A stretch of DNA of 64,000 nucleotides from JACKIC01 sp964392305 (GTDB taxonomy: Bacteria > Planctomycetota > UBA1135 > UBA2386). Positions 33,423 through 41,786 of the stretch are shown one piece after another (the first letter of the stretch is position 1; the number at the start of each line of letters is the position of its first letter). The stretch is taken from positions 81,725-145,724 of the forward strand of contig CAYMPV010000015.1 of NCBI GenBank assembly GCA_964392305.1, read 5' to 3'. A model generated the notes under the pieces. The model did no database searches. It saw only the letters and a list, made by a program, of their open reading frames with translations, and was not told the DNA's origin. The translations under genes were made by a program, and so were the position numbers.

Positions 33423-36080
33423 ATGATCCGCAGGACGATCGGCAGAGTCGACTTCCACCTCCACTCGTACGCCTCAAACGTCACCGACTACTACGCGGCG
33501 AACAGCTTCTCGATCCCCGAGTCGTATTCGGACCCGCTGAAGGTCTACGCGCAGTTGCGCGCGCAGGGCATGTCGCTGATCACGCTGACCGATCACAACT
33601 CGATCGACGGCGTCAGGGAGATGCTCGATGCGGGGCTGCAGGACGTGTTCATCAGCTCCGAGATGACCACGACGTTCCCCGAGGACGGCTGCAACATCCA
33701 CGTGACCGTGACGAACATGACCGAGGCGCAGTTCGCCGAGGTCGACCGGCTGCGCGGCAACATCTACGAGATGATCGACTACGTCGATCGGCAGATCGCG
33801 GCCGAGGCGGACAACCCGTTCGCCAACAAGCTCGCCTACTTCATGACGCATCCGCTGATGAGCACCCAGAACCGGCCCTACGGCCGGCAGGGTTCGCTCG
33901 GCCTCGAGCACATCGAGAAGGCGCTGCTGCTGATGAACATGCTCGAGGTGCGCAACGGCACGCGCACGCGGTCGTTGAACGAGCTGACGCACCGGCTGGT
34001 GTCGACGCTCGATCGGCAGACGATCGAGCGGCTGGCCAACAAGCACGGCATCGCGCCCATGGGGCCCACGCCATGGCTCAAGACGGTGCTGTCGGGTTCC
34101 GACGACCACAGCGGCATCAACCCCGGGCAGACCTGGACCGAGTTCACGGTCGACGGCGACGTGCCGCTGACGCCCAACCGGCTGATCGAGGCGATGCGGC
34201 AGCGCAATACGCGCCCCGGCGGCTGTCACGGCGGTCCGGTGACGCTGGCGCACGCGATGCTCAAGCTGCTCTACGACGGCAAGACCAAGGGCAGGACGAC
34301 GGCCGCCGGCGGCGGGGTCAGCATGGGCGGCCCGATCAACTCGCTGCTGCGGCTGGTGTTCGACAGCGGCAAGGTGCGGCTGCACGAGAAGCTCGCGATC
34401 GGCGCCAAGGCGTGGCTGGGCAGCGTCCTCGGCAGGATCGCGGCGCCGCGGCGCAACCCGCGCGGCAAGCCGTTCGAGCGCATCCTCGCCACCGAGGCGC
34501 ACGCGTTGCTCACCGATGCCGCCTTCCGCCGCAAGCTGGTCGCCGCCGAACGCACCGACGACAAGATCTTCGCCGTGGTCAGCGCGCTGCTGAATCGCAT
34601 CTTCGCCAACTACGTCAAGCGCATCGGGCAGGCCAGGTCGATGGACCTGATGCGTGTGATCAAGGAAGTGGTGGCGCTGGTGTCGTCGAACGTGTTCGTG
34701 TCGATGCCCTACCTGCTGTCGTACCTGCACCAGAGCTCGGATCGGATGATCGTGCGCGACGTGTGCAAGGCGTTCGACTTCACCGAGCGGCAGCGGCTGG
34801 TGTTGTTCACCGACACGTTCTTGGAGATCAACGGCGTGGCCCGCACCATCCGCAAGATGCTGCACGAGGCGCGCCGCCGCGACGTCGACTTCACGGTCGT
34901 GACCTGCCTGTCCGCGGCCGAGAAGGCCACGTGCATGCAGGACGCCGAGCTCGCCGAGATGATCGACTCGGGTCGGCTGGTGATCTTCGAGTCGATCGTC
35001 AACCTCGACTTCCCCGAGTACGAAGGGTTGCAGGTGCGCTTTCCTCCGTTCCTCGAACTGCTCAAGTTCCTGCAGGAGTCGGGCTTCACCAAGATGCAGA
35101 TCAGCACGCCCGGCACCGTCGGCGTGGCCGGGCTGCTGGCCGCGAAGATCCTGCAGATCGAGACCGCCTCGACCTACCACACGTGCTTCCCCGAGTACGT
35201 CGAGAGCTACACCAAGGACATCAGCCTCGAGGCGCTCGCCTGGCGCTACATGATCCTCTTCTACCACTCGGTCGACGAGGTCGTGGTGCCGTCGAAGTTC
35301 ATCGCGCGGCTGCTGCACCAGCGCGGCTTGCGCAAGCGCAAGCTGCTGGTGCTCGACCGCTGGGTCGACCTGCAGCGCTTCCACCCCGACAAACGCGACG
35401 CCGGCTTCTGGATGCGGCGCGGCATCGAGCGCGCGCCCGAGCTGGTCAAGTTCGTCTATGTCGGCCGCGTCAGCGCCGAGAAGAACCTGGGGCTGTTGGC
35501 GGACGCATACCGCAAGGTGCACGCGGCCAACTCGCAAACGCACCTGATCGTGATCGGCGACGGGCCGTTCCGGCGCGAGCTCGAGCAGCGGCTGATCGGT
35601 GTGCCGGCCACGTTCACCGGCTTCCTCGAGGGTGAGGAGCTGTCGACCGCGCTCGCCTCGGCGGACGCCAAGCTGTTCCCGTCGACCACGGACACGTGGG
35701 GCAACGCGCCGCTCGAGGCGCAGGCCTCGGGGCTGCCGGTGGTGGTCTCGGACATGGGCGGGCCGCAGGAGCTGATGGTGCACGGTGTGACCGGTTTCCG
35801 GGTCGAAGGGCAGAGCGTCGAGCGCCTCGCCGAGGCGATGAGCCGCCTGCTCGATCACGCCACGCGCCTGCGCATGGGGCGCAACGCGCGTGAGTTCGTC
35901 GAGCTGCACCGCGTCGACGAACCGTTCACGGCGATCTTCGACTCCGAGAGCTACCGGCAGAAGGTGCGCGGCGGCAAGCGCGCGGCGGAGGCCGAACGCG
36001 GTGAGGAGGTCGAGGTCCCCGAACCCGAGGTGATCGGCGTCGACTACGCGGCCAACCGGACGAGGTTGATGGGCGCATGA
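33423..36080 (+). CDS. PHP metal-phosphoesterase-like domain fused to a GT4 glycosyltransferase
   Basis: 885 aa from ATG 33423, preceded by AAGGA at a 9-nt spacing. Residues 1-260 form a PHP domain: D-F-H-L-H-S, T-L-T-D-H-N-S, S-S-E-M-T-T-T-F and S-D-D-H-S-G, giving the His/Asp metal ligands. Residues 270-450 are a helical linker. Residues about 455-850 form a GT-B enzyme: F-T-D-T-F-L-E-I-N-G-V-A-R-T, V-Y-V-G-R-V-S-A-E-K-N-L and the E-A-Q-A-S-G-L-P-V-V-V-S-D E-x-x region of UDP/GDP-sugar retaining transferases related to MgtA/PimB-like lipid glycosyltransferases. Its TGA overlaps the next ATG (ATGA), so it is coupled to the aminotransferase. A trimming hydrolase plus sugar transfer to a lipid acceptor is inferred. 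Confidence 0.88.
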   Translation: MIRRTIGRVDFHLHSYASNVTDYYAANSFSIPESYSDPLKVYAQLRAQGMSLITLTDHNSIDGVREMLDAGLQDVFISSEMTTTFPEDGCNIHVTVTNMTEAQFAEVDRLRGNIYEMIDYVDRQIAAEADNPFANKLAYFMTHPLMSTQNRPYGRQGSLGLEHIEKALLLMNMLEVRNGTRTRSLNELTHRLVSTLDRQTIERLANKHGIAPMGPTPWLKTVLSGSDDHSGINPGQTWTEFTVDGDVPLTPNRLIEAMRQRNTRPGGCHGGPVTLAHAMLKLLYDGKTKGRTTAAGGGVSMGGPINSLLRLVFDSGKVRLHEKLAIGAKAWLGSVLGRIAAPRRNPRGKPFERILATEAHALLTDAAFRRKLVAAERTDDKIFAVVSALLNRIFANYVKRIGQARSMDLMRVIKEVVALVSSNVFVSMPYLLSYLHQSSDRMIVRDVCKAFDFTERQRLVLFTDTFLEINGVARTIRKMLHEARRRDVDFTVVTCLSAAEKATCMQDAELAEMIDSGRLVIFESIVNLDFPEYEGLQVRFPPFLELLKFLQESGFTKMQISTPGTVGVAGLLAAKILQIETASTYHTCFPEYVESYTKDISLEALAWRYMILFYHSVDEVVVPSKFIARLLHQRGLRKRKLLVLDRWVDLQRFHPDKRDAGFWMRRGIERAPELVKFVYVGRVSAEKNLGLLADAYRKVHAANSQTHLIVIGDGPFRRELEQRLIGVPATFTGFLEGEELSTALASADAKLFPSTTDTWGNAPLEAQASGLPVVVSDMGGPQELMVHGVTGFRVEGQSVERLAEAMSRLLDHATRLRMGRNAREFVELHRVDEPFTAIFDSESYRQKVRGGKRAAEAERGEEVEVPEPEVIGVDYAANRTRLMGA

Positions 36081-37753
36081 TGCAACTCTTGGTCTACGGG
36101 CTCGCCGCGGTGGGGGGCATCTGGCTGCTGCGCAAAGCCTGGCTGCGCCTGCTGCTGTCGCTGGCCAAACACCCGTCGCTGGGCGGACACGCGCGCATGG
36201 CGCAACGGGTCGCGCGGCTGCTGCCGTTCTACGAGTTCGACGCCGCGGGCTTCCTCGCCGCCGACGGAGCGCCCGACGAGGTCGTGCAGCAGCGGCGCGC
36301 CGGCTTCGAGCGGCTCGCCGCGGCCGCCGAGGCGCGCGCGCCGCGGACACTCGCCGCGAGCCGCGCGCTCGAGCAGGGCGTCTCCGACGTCGCCTTCACC
36401 AACGCCTACCGCGTGCCGTTCCAGTTCCGCAACCAGGTGCGTTCGCGGCTCGAGGTCGGTTGCGTGATGGACGCCACGGAGGGGCGGCGCATGCGCGACC
36501 TCGACGGCAACTGGGCCTACGACCTCGGCGGTTCGTACGGCTGCAACCTGTTCGGCTACGACTTCTACAAGGGCTGCATCGAACGTGGCGCCGCGCGCGT
36601 GCGCGACCTCGGCTCCGTGCTCGGCCCCTACCACCCGATCCTCGCCGACAACGTCGCGCGCCTGCGTGAGCTGTCGGGCATGGACGAGGTGTCGTTCCAC
36701 ATGTCGGGCACCGAGGCGGTGATGCAGGCGGTGCGGCTGGCGCGCTACCACACCGGCAAGTCGCACGTGGTGCGCTTCTGCGGGGCATATCACGGCTGGT
36801 GGGACGGCGTGCAGGCCGGCGTCGGCAACCCGCGACCGCCGCGCGAGGTCTACACGCTGCAGGACATGGATCCGAGCACGCTGCGGGTGCTGCGCAAGCG
36901 CGGCGACATCGCCTGCGTGCTCGTCAACGCGATCCAGGCGATGAACCCCAACGCCGGCGCGCCCAGCGACTCGACGCTGCTCGGCAGCGGCCGCAAGGTC
37001 CGCTACGACCGCCGCGCCTACGCGCAGTGGCTGCAGCAGCTGCGTGAGGTGTGCACCGAGCGCGGCATCGTGCTGATCGTCGACGACGTGTTCCTGGGCT
37101 TCCGTCTCGCCCGCGGCGGCACGCAGCAGTACTTCGGCGTGCGCGCCGACATCGTCACCTACGGCAAGACCCTCGGCGGCGGCCTGCCGGTCGGCGTGGT
37201 CTGCGGCAGGAAGGACCTGATGCGCCGCTACCGCGACGATCGCCCCTCGGACGTCTGCTTCGCGCGCGGCACCTTCAACTCACATCCCTACGTGATGGCG
37301 GCGATGAACGAGTTCCTGCAGCACGTCGAACGGCCCGAGGTGCGTGCGCACTACGCTACGCTGGACGCGGTCTGGGACGGGCGCGCCACGGCGCTCAACG
37401 AGCGGCTCGAGCAGCGCGGTCTGCCGGTTCGGGTCGCCAACATGACCTCGGTCTGGACCGTGCTCTACCGCGCGCCGAGCCGCTACCACTGGATGCTGCA
37501 GTACTACCTGCGCGACCAGGGTCTGGCGCTGAGCTGGATCGGCACCGGCCGGTTCATCTTCAGCCACGACTACACCGACGAGGACTTCGCGGCGGTGGCG
37601 GACCGCTTCGTGGCCGCGGCCGAGCGCATGCAGCAGGACGGCTGGTGGTGGCAGAGCGCGGCGCTGACCGAGAAGTCGATCAAGCGCCGGCTGCTGCGTG
37701 AGGTGGTCACGAGTGCGCTGCGTGGTGCATCGGGTCGAGCAGCTCACCCTTGA
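36077..37753 (+). CDS. Membrane-anchored class III aminotransferase (glutamate-1-semialdehyde-aminomutase-like)
   Basis: 558 aa. N-terminal hydrophobic anchor (L-L-V-Y-G-L-A-A-V-G-G-I-W-L-L), then a basic segment, then from about residue 105 a class III PLP fold: M-S-G-T-E-A at 209-214, G-A-Y-H-G-W-W-D, I-V-D-D-V-F (Asp336 binding PLP) and T-Y-G-K364-T-L-G-G-G-L-P-V-G with the Schiff-base Lys. The first 100 aa are extra relative to HemL (about 430 aa). A heme role is unlikely in this setting; the anchor and the coupling to a lipid-type glycosyltransferase suggest an amino-lipid or amino-sugar product. The 3' end overlaps the convergent gene by 47 bp. Confidence 0.85.
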   Translation: MMQLLVYGLAAVGGIWLLRKAWLRLLLSLAKHPSLGGHARMAQRVARLLPFYEFDAAGFLAADGAPDEVVQQRRAGFERLAAAAEARAPRTLAASRALEQGVSDVAFTNAYRVPFQFRNQVRSRLEVGCVMDATEGRRMRDLDGNWAYDLGGSYGCNLFGYDFYKGCIERGAARVRDLGSVLGPYHPILADNVARLRELSGMDEVSFHMSGTEAVMQAVRLARYHTGKSHVVRFCGAYHGWWDGVQAGVGNPRPPREVYTLQDMDPSTLRVLRKRGDIACVLVNAIQAMNPNAGAPSDSTLLGSGRKVRYDRRAYAQWLQQLREVCTERGIVLIVDDVFLGFRLARGGTQQYFGVRADIVTYGKTLGGGLPVGVVCGRKDLMRRYRDDRPSDVCFARGTFNSHPYVMAAMNEFLQHVERPEVRAHYATLDAVWDGRATALNERLEQRGLPVRVANMTSVWTVLYRAPSRYHWMLQYYLRDQGLALSWIGTGRFIFSHDYTDEDFAAVADRFVAAAERMQQDGWWWQSAALTEKSIKRRLLREVVTSALRGASGRAAHP

Positions 37754-38339
37754 GCAGGGCCAGCGGCGACCGCCAGTAGAGCATCACGTCGTGGAACGGG
37801 TCGGTGAGGATCTTGGTCATCCAGACGATCCCGGTCTGCACACTGCGCGTCGCGCACAGGTAGAGCACGCGCAGCACGATCGCGCCTGCGGCGATCCACA
37901 GCCAGGCGACGCTCACGTCGTGCACGTAGCCGTAGAAGTCGGTCGGCGCAGTGAAGCCGAACGCCGTCGGCCACAGCCACAGTACCAGCGGCGCGGCGCC
38001 CCAGACGACGTGCAGCAGCACCTTGCGCCGCAGGTTGTAGCCGACCTTGATCGCTTCCTTGTGCTGATGGGTGGCGCGGTTGACGTGGTCGTAGCCCTTG
38101 GGCTCGAAGAAGAAGTGGCCGGACTGGCGCGTCACCATCGACACCAGCCAGCCGAGCAGCACCGCCCAGACGGGATCGATGAAGATCATCACGTAGGCGG
38201 TGAGGAAGCTCAGGGCGCTGATCAGGTGCAGCGTCTGGTTGATGCGGCTCTGGTGATAGAAGCGGTGGTCGTCCCAGCGCTGCTCGTGCAGCTCGGCCAG
38301 GAACGACATGCGGGAGCTCGAGGTCGCGGTCGTGGTCAT
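37707..38339 (-). CDS. Mpo1/DUF962-like four-helix membrane protein
   Basis: 210 aa from ATG 38339. Several hydrophobic helices (about 36-53, 57-70, 108-125, 143-162). Histidine-rich positions, including R-I-N-Q-T-L-H-L-I, S-G-H-F-F-F-E-P and the D-H-V-N / H-Q-H-K cluster, resemble the DUF962 (yeast Mpo1) pattern, whose members bind Fe2+ and shorten 2-hydroxy fatty acids by one carbon. Assignment rests on the R-x-N-x-x-x-H and G-H-x-x-x-E-P elements only. The start overlaps the psd stop (ATGA), so it is the second gene of a psd operon; an acyl-chain or lipid-processing role is inferred. Confidence 0.55.
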   Translation of the reverse strand: MTTTATSSSRMSFLAELHEQRWDDHRFYHQSRINQTLHLISALSFLTAYVMIFIDPVWAVLLGWLVSMVTRQSGHFFFEPKGYDHVNRATHQHKEAIKVGYNLRRKVLLHVVWGAAPLVLWLWPTAFGFTAPTDFYGYVHDVSVAWLWIAAGAIVLRVLYLCATRSVQTGIVWMTKILTDPFHDVMLYWRSPLALLKGELLDPMHHAAHS

Positions 38340-39250
38340 GGAGTGTTCCTTCGTTCGGGCATGGCGGAGAGTGGGGTCGACGCGCGCAGCAGGGGCTGGC
38401 CCATGCGCAGCACGCCGCCCTCGGTCACGTTCGGGCAGAAGTCGAAGTCGCCGGTCGCGAACAGCAGGATCGTCGAGCCGTGCTGGAAGTAGCCAAGCTC
38501 GTCGCCTTTGGCGAAGTCGGCACGGCACGGGATCACGTTGGCGCCGCGGTAACGCAGGTCGAGGTCGTGCGACAGACAGTGCAGCTTGATGCTCGCCACG
38601 AGGATCGCCGCGACCGGCACCAGCGTCAGCGCGTGGTCGGGGCTGGCCAGCTGCAGATCGAGCACGGCGCGCTCGTTCTTGCAGAACAGCTTCTCGACGC
38701 GGCGCAGCGCGATCGGATTGACGTTCCAGGTGTCGCCCGAGATGTAGTTGACGCGCAGGAGGGCGCCGTCGCAGGGCGCGTGGAAGCGGTGGTACATCGC
38801 CGAGCGCAGCCGCAGCGTGACGAATCGGCCGCCGCGGTGGCGTTCGACCAGGTCGTCGTCGCCGAGCAGATCGCGCAGCGTGTACGGGAAGCCCTTGGCC
38901 TGGATCGCCTCGATGCCGTCGAGGCGGCCGTGTGCGCCGATGATGGCATCGCACGGGCTGCAGACGACGTGCGGGTCGTGGTCGATCGGGCGCGCGCCGC
39001 TCTTGAGCTGGCGGATGAAGACGTCGTGCAGGCTCTTGAAGTCCTGATGCCGGGCCTCCGCGAGGTCGAGATCCGGCGAGAACCTGCGCCACAGGCGCAG
39101 CGACAGCGCGCGGATCCAGCCGATCTCGATGCGGCTGAAGCGCCCCATCAGCAGGGTCAGCCACCGCCGGGGGATGCGGTTGGTCAGCAGGAAGTTCAGG
39201 TCTTCCTGCAGGATGAGCCGCTGGAGCAGTGGGGGTCGGGCTGCCGTCAC
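38336..39250 (-). CDS. psd: Phosphatidylserine decarboxylase
   Basis: 304 aa, GTG start at 39250. The pyruvoyl-dependent enzyme makes phosphatidylethanolamine. Seen: V-F-I-R-Q-L (68-75 region), the Y-H-R-F-H-A-P block at 153-159, the D-T-W-N-V-N-P stretch, N-E-R-A-V-L and the self-cleavage site H-G-S-T (G258-S259-T260, with cleavage before the Ser that becomes pyruvoyl). The site is Q-H-G-S-T rather than the more usual L-G-S-T. It is translationally coupled to the Mpo1-like gene and lies convergent to the glycosyltransferase operon. Confidence 0.93.
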   Translation of the reverse strand: MTAARPPLLQRLILQEDLNFLLTNRIPRRWLTLLMGRFSRIEIGWIRALSLRLWRRFSPDLDLAEARHQDFKSLHDVFIRQLKSGARPIDHDPHVVCSPCDAIIGAHGRLDGIEAIQAKGFPYTLRDLLGDDDLVERHRGGRFVTLRLRSAMYHRFHAPCDGALLRVNYISGDTWNVNPIALRRVEKLFCKNERAVLDLQLASPDHALTLVPVAAILVASIKLHCLSHDLDLRYRGANVIPCRADFAKGDELGYFQHGSTILLFATGDFDFCPNVTEGGVLRMGQPLLRASTPLSAMPERRNTP

Positions 39251-39387
39251 TGGCCGGACACGCTATGTCGCGATTGCTCTTCTCCCGTTTGCACTGCATG
39301 AAGATCCTGGTGGGCAGCCGACAGGTGGCCGCGACGGGCGGCCACGACGCGCACCGTTCCGGTCCGACCCCGCCAACACGAGATCCA

Positions 39388-41205
39388 ATGACACGCAGTT
39401 TCGCCGTCCGCCCACTGTTCACGATCGCTCTCGCCGCGCTCACCGTTCTCGCGCCCGCACAGGAAGAAGCCAAGGAAGTGCCGCCGGTCGATGCGCCGGC
39501 GGCCGCCGCCAAGCAACGTGTGCCGTTCCTGCGGCCGTCCGGGAGCTACGCCGATCTGCCCGAGATGGCGTTCGGACCGATGGACCTGCTCGGCGGCGGC
39601 GGCGCGCCGCCCAAGGCGTTCTACCCGTTCGTCGAACTGGTCGACGGTCTGGCCAAGGTGCCCGAGACCGACGTGCTGCTCGACCTGTCCGGCAACCCGG
39701 CGTTCAACCTGCCCCAGATCCGAGAACTCGAGCGCGCCGTCGGGCGCGTGCGCGCGGCCGGCAAGAGGGTCGTCTGCTACATCGAGAACGCGGGCGCCGC
39801 GACGTTGCAGCTCGCCGCGCTGGCCGACGAGGTGTTGATGGCGGACATGGGGGTGGTCGATCTGCGTTCGCCGGCGATGAACGTGATGCACATGAAGGAC
39901 GCGCTCGATCTGCTCGGCGTGCAGGTCGAGGTGACCCGCGTCGGTGAATACAAGGGCGCGGTCGAGCCGTACATGCTGCCGACGATGTCCGATCACCTGC
40001 GGCAGCACTACGAGGCGATGTTGCGCAGCATCAACGCCGACGTGGTGCGGCGCATCGCCGCTGGCCGCAAGTTGACCGAGGCCACAGTGCGGCAGTTGCA
40101 GGCCGATCGTGTGTTCACGGCCAACGCCGCCAAGGCTGCCGGGCTCGTCGATCGCCTGGTGCCGTGGGCCGGGGCGAAGCGCGGGCTGGCGCTGGTGCGC
40201 GGCGACGAGGCGTTCGAACTCGTCGACGCCGCGCCCAAGCAGAAGAAGCAGAGCCGCGACCTGATGTCGATCCTGTCGAGCATGATGCGCGGCAGCCGCG
40301 AGGAAGAGGTCGAGGATCCGCAGGTGGTCGTGATGCACCTGGCCGGCCAGATCGTCGACGGCGACAAGCCGTCGCCGGGCAGCATGGTCAGCGGCGTCGT
40401 GGTCGAGAAGCTCGACGAACTGGCGGCCAACGAACTGGTCAAGGGCGTGGTCGTGCGCATCAACTCGCCGGGCGGTTCGGCCACTGCCAGCGAGGCGATC
40501 CGCCTGGCGCTGCAGCGACTCGCGGCGAAGAAGCCGCTGGTGTTCTCGATGGGCAACGTCGCCGCGTCGGGCGGTTACTGGATCACCACCATCGGCAAGC
40601 CGATCCTCGCCGAGGTGGCGACGATCACCGGTTCGATCGGCGTGTTCAGCATGCGGTTCCAACCCGGCGCGTTGCTGCGGCGCGTGGGTGTGCACACCGA
40701 CATCGTGCGGCTCGACGACGGCGCGCTGATGGACGCCATGGACCGGCCGTGGAGCGAGCAGGCGCGGGCCCGGGTGCAGGGCCTCGTCGACGACATCTAC
40801 GATCGTTTCCTCGGCAACGTCGCCAGCTCGCGTCACATGACCCGCGACGGCGTCGACAAGATCGCAGGGGGTCGCGTGTGGTCCGGCAGTCAGGCGGTCG
40901 AATTGGGCCTGGTCGACGAGATCGGCGGCGTCGACGACGCCCTGGCGATGGTGCGTAAGCAGGCCGGGTTGGCCGACGACGTCGAGGTCGTGCACATGCC
41001 GCAGCCGAAGAGCTTCGCCGACGCCATCTTCGCCTCGATGTTCGAGTCGCAGGTGTCTGCCGGGCTCGACGTGCAGCTGCTGCGCACCGTGCTCGAACGC
41101 GCCCGCCAGTTCCCGGCAGTGATGGCGGTGCTGCGCGATGCCCTGGCTGGGGAGACGGGCCCGAGGGTCTACGCCTTGGTGCCAGCGGGGCTGTCGATCG
41201 ACTGA
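39388..41205 (+). CDS. sppA: Signal peptide peptidase SppA (67-kDa form)
   Basis: 605 aa from ATG 39388. Two tandem ClpP-like domains as in E. coli SppA. N-terminal signal/anchor (L-F-T-I-A-L-A-A-L-T-V-L). Catalytic Lys189 in G-E-Y-K-G-A-V-E-P-Y (first domain) and nucleophile Ser394 in N-V-A-A-S-G-G-Y-W (second domain) form the Ser/Lys dyad; the R-I-N-S-P-G-G-S-A-T oxyanion/β-loop and T-G-S-I-G-V-F are present. It degrades cleaved signal peptides in the membrane. Length is close to the 618 aa of the E. coli enzyme. Confidence 0.94.
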   Translation: MTRSFAVRPLFTIALAALTVLAPAQEEAKEVPPVDAPAAAAKQRVPFLRPSGSYADLPEMAFGPMDLLGGGGAPPKAFYPFVELVDGLAKVPETDVLLDLSGNPAFNLPQIRELERAVGRVRAAGKRVVCYIENAGAATLQLAALADEVLMADMGVVDLRSPAMNVMHMKDALDLLGVQVEVTRVGEYKGAVEPYMLPTMSDHLRQHYEAMLRSINADVVRRIAAGRKLTEATVRQLQADRVFTANAAKAAGLVDRLVPWAGAKRGLALVRGDEAFELVDAAPKQKKQSRDLMSILSSMMRGSREEEVEDPQVVVMHLAGQIVDGDKPSPGSMVSGVVVEKLDELAANELVKGVVVRINSPGGSATASEAIRLALQRLAAKKPLVFSMGNVAASGGYWITTIGKPILAEVATITGSIGVFSMRFQPGALLRRVGVHTDIVRLDDGALMDAMDRPWSEQARARVQGLVDDIYDRFLGNVASSRHMTRDGVDKIAGGRVWSGSQAVELGLVDEIGGVDDALAMVRKQAGLADDVEVVHMPQPKSFADAIFASMFESQVSAGLDVQLLRTVLERARQFPAVMAVLRDALAGETGPRVYALVPAGLSID

Positions 41206-41287
41206 CGCTCCGCGGCCCACACCGTTGGCCGTCGTTTCTGGGCAGCGGTGTTGCGTCGGGGCGCAACCAGGAGCACTTCACGGGAAC

Positions 41288-41329
41288 TTTGCGGTAAGGC
41301 CTTGAGGGATACCGCAAAGAGGCCTTACC
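41288..41329 (+). promoter_or_regulatory. Interleaved inverted repeats upstream of the HIT gene
   Basis: Two overlapping perfect inverted repeats: 41288-41295 with 41311-41318 (8 bp) and 41293-41302 with 41320-41329 (10 bp). They share bases 41293-41295, so the full hairpins exclude one another, as in a two-state leader or a double operator. The second arm ends 13 bp before the TTG start of the HIT gene. Confidence 0.45.
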
Positions 41330-41341
41330 TTCGCTCCCAAG

Positions 41342-41710
41342 TTGGCAGCGCCCGCGTTGACCTACGACTCTTCGAACGTGTTCGCACGCATCCTGCGCGG
41401 CGAGATCCCCGCGCAGGTCCTGCATGAGGACGAGCGCTGCCTCGCCTTCCGGGACGTGATGCCGATGGCGCCGACCCACTTCCTGGTGATCCCCAAGCAC
41501 CCGGTGGCGCGGCTCATCGATGCGACGCCTGCCGACGCCGAACTGCTCGGCCACCTGTTGCTGGTGGCAGGCCGGGTCGCCGGGCAACTCGGGGTCGCCG
41601 ACGACGGCTTCCGGGTCGTGGTCAACAACGGTGCGGGCGCCGGCCAGACGGTGTTCCATCTGCACGTGCACGTGCTGGCCGGCAGGCCGCTCGGCTGGCC
41701 GCCCGGTTGA
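41342..41710 (+). CDS. HIT-family nucleotide-binding protein (HinT-like)
   Basis: 122 aa, TTG start at 41342. Typical HinT architecture: F-A-R-I-L-R-G-E-I-P-A at the N-terminus, A-F-R-D-V-M-P-M-A-P-T-H-F-L-V-I-P-K (19-residue match of the substrate strand), V-N-N-G-A-G-A-G-Q-T-V and the catalytic triad H-L-H-V-H-V-L (about 105-111). Members hydrolyse adenosine phosphoramidates. Preceded by interleaved inverted repeats, so it may be regulated. Confidence 0.95.
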   Translation: MAAPALTYDSSNVFARILRGEIPAQVLHEDERCLAFRDVMPMAPTHFLVIPKHPVARLIDATPADAELLGHLLLVAGRVAGQLGVADDGFRVVVNNGAGAGQTVFHLHVHVLAGRPLGWPPG

Positions 41711-41786
41711 GCCCCCGGCCGATCGCCGCAATCCACGGCAACTCACTGCGTCAAAGCATCTTCCAAGAACGACAACCGACAAGCTG

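Noticed and set aside
41288..41329. H-type pseudoknot formed by the interleaved repeats
   Set aside because: With 0-1 nt connecting loops crossing 7-8 bp stems, both stems could not form together; alternative hairpins are more realistic.
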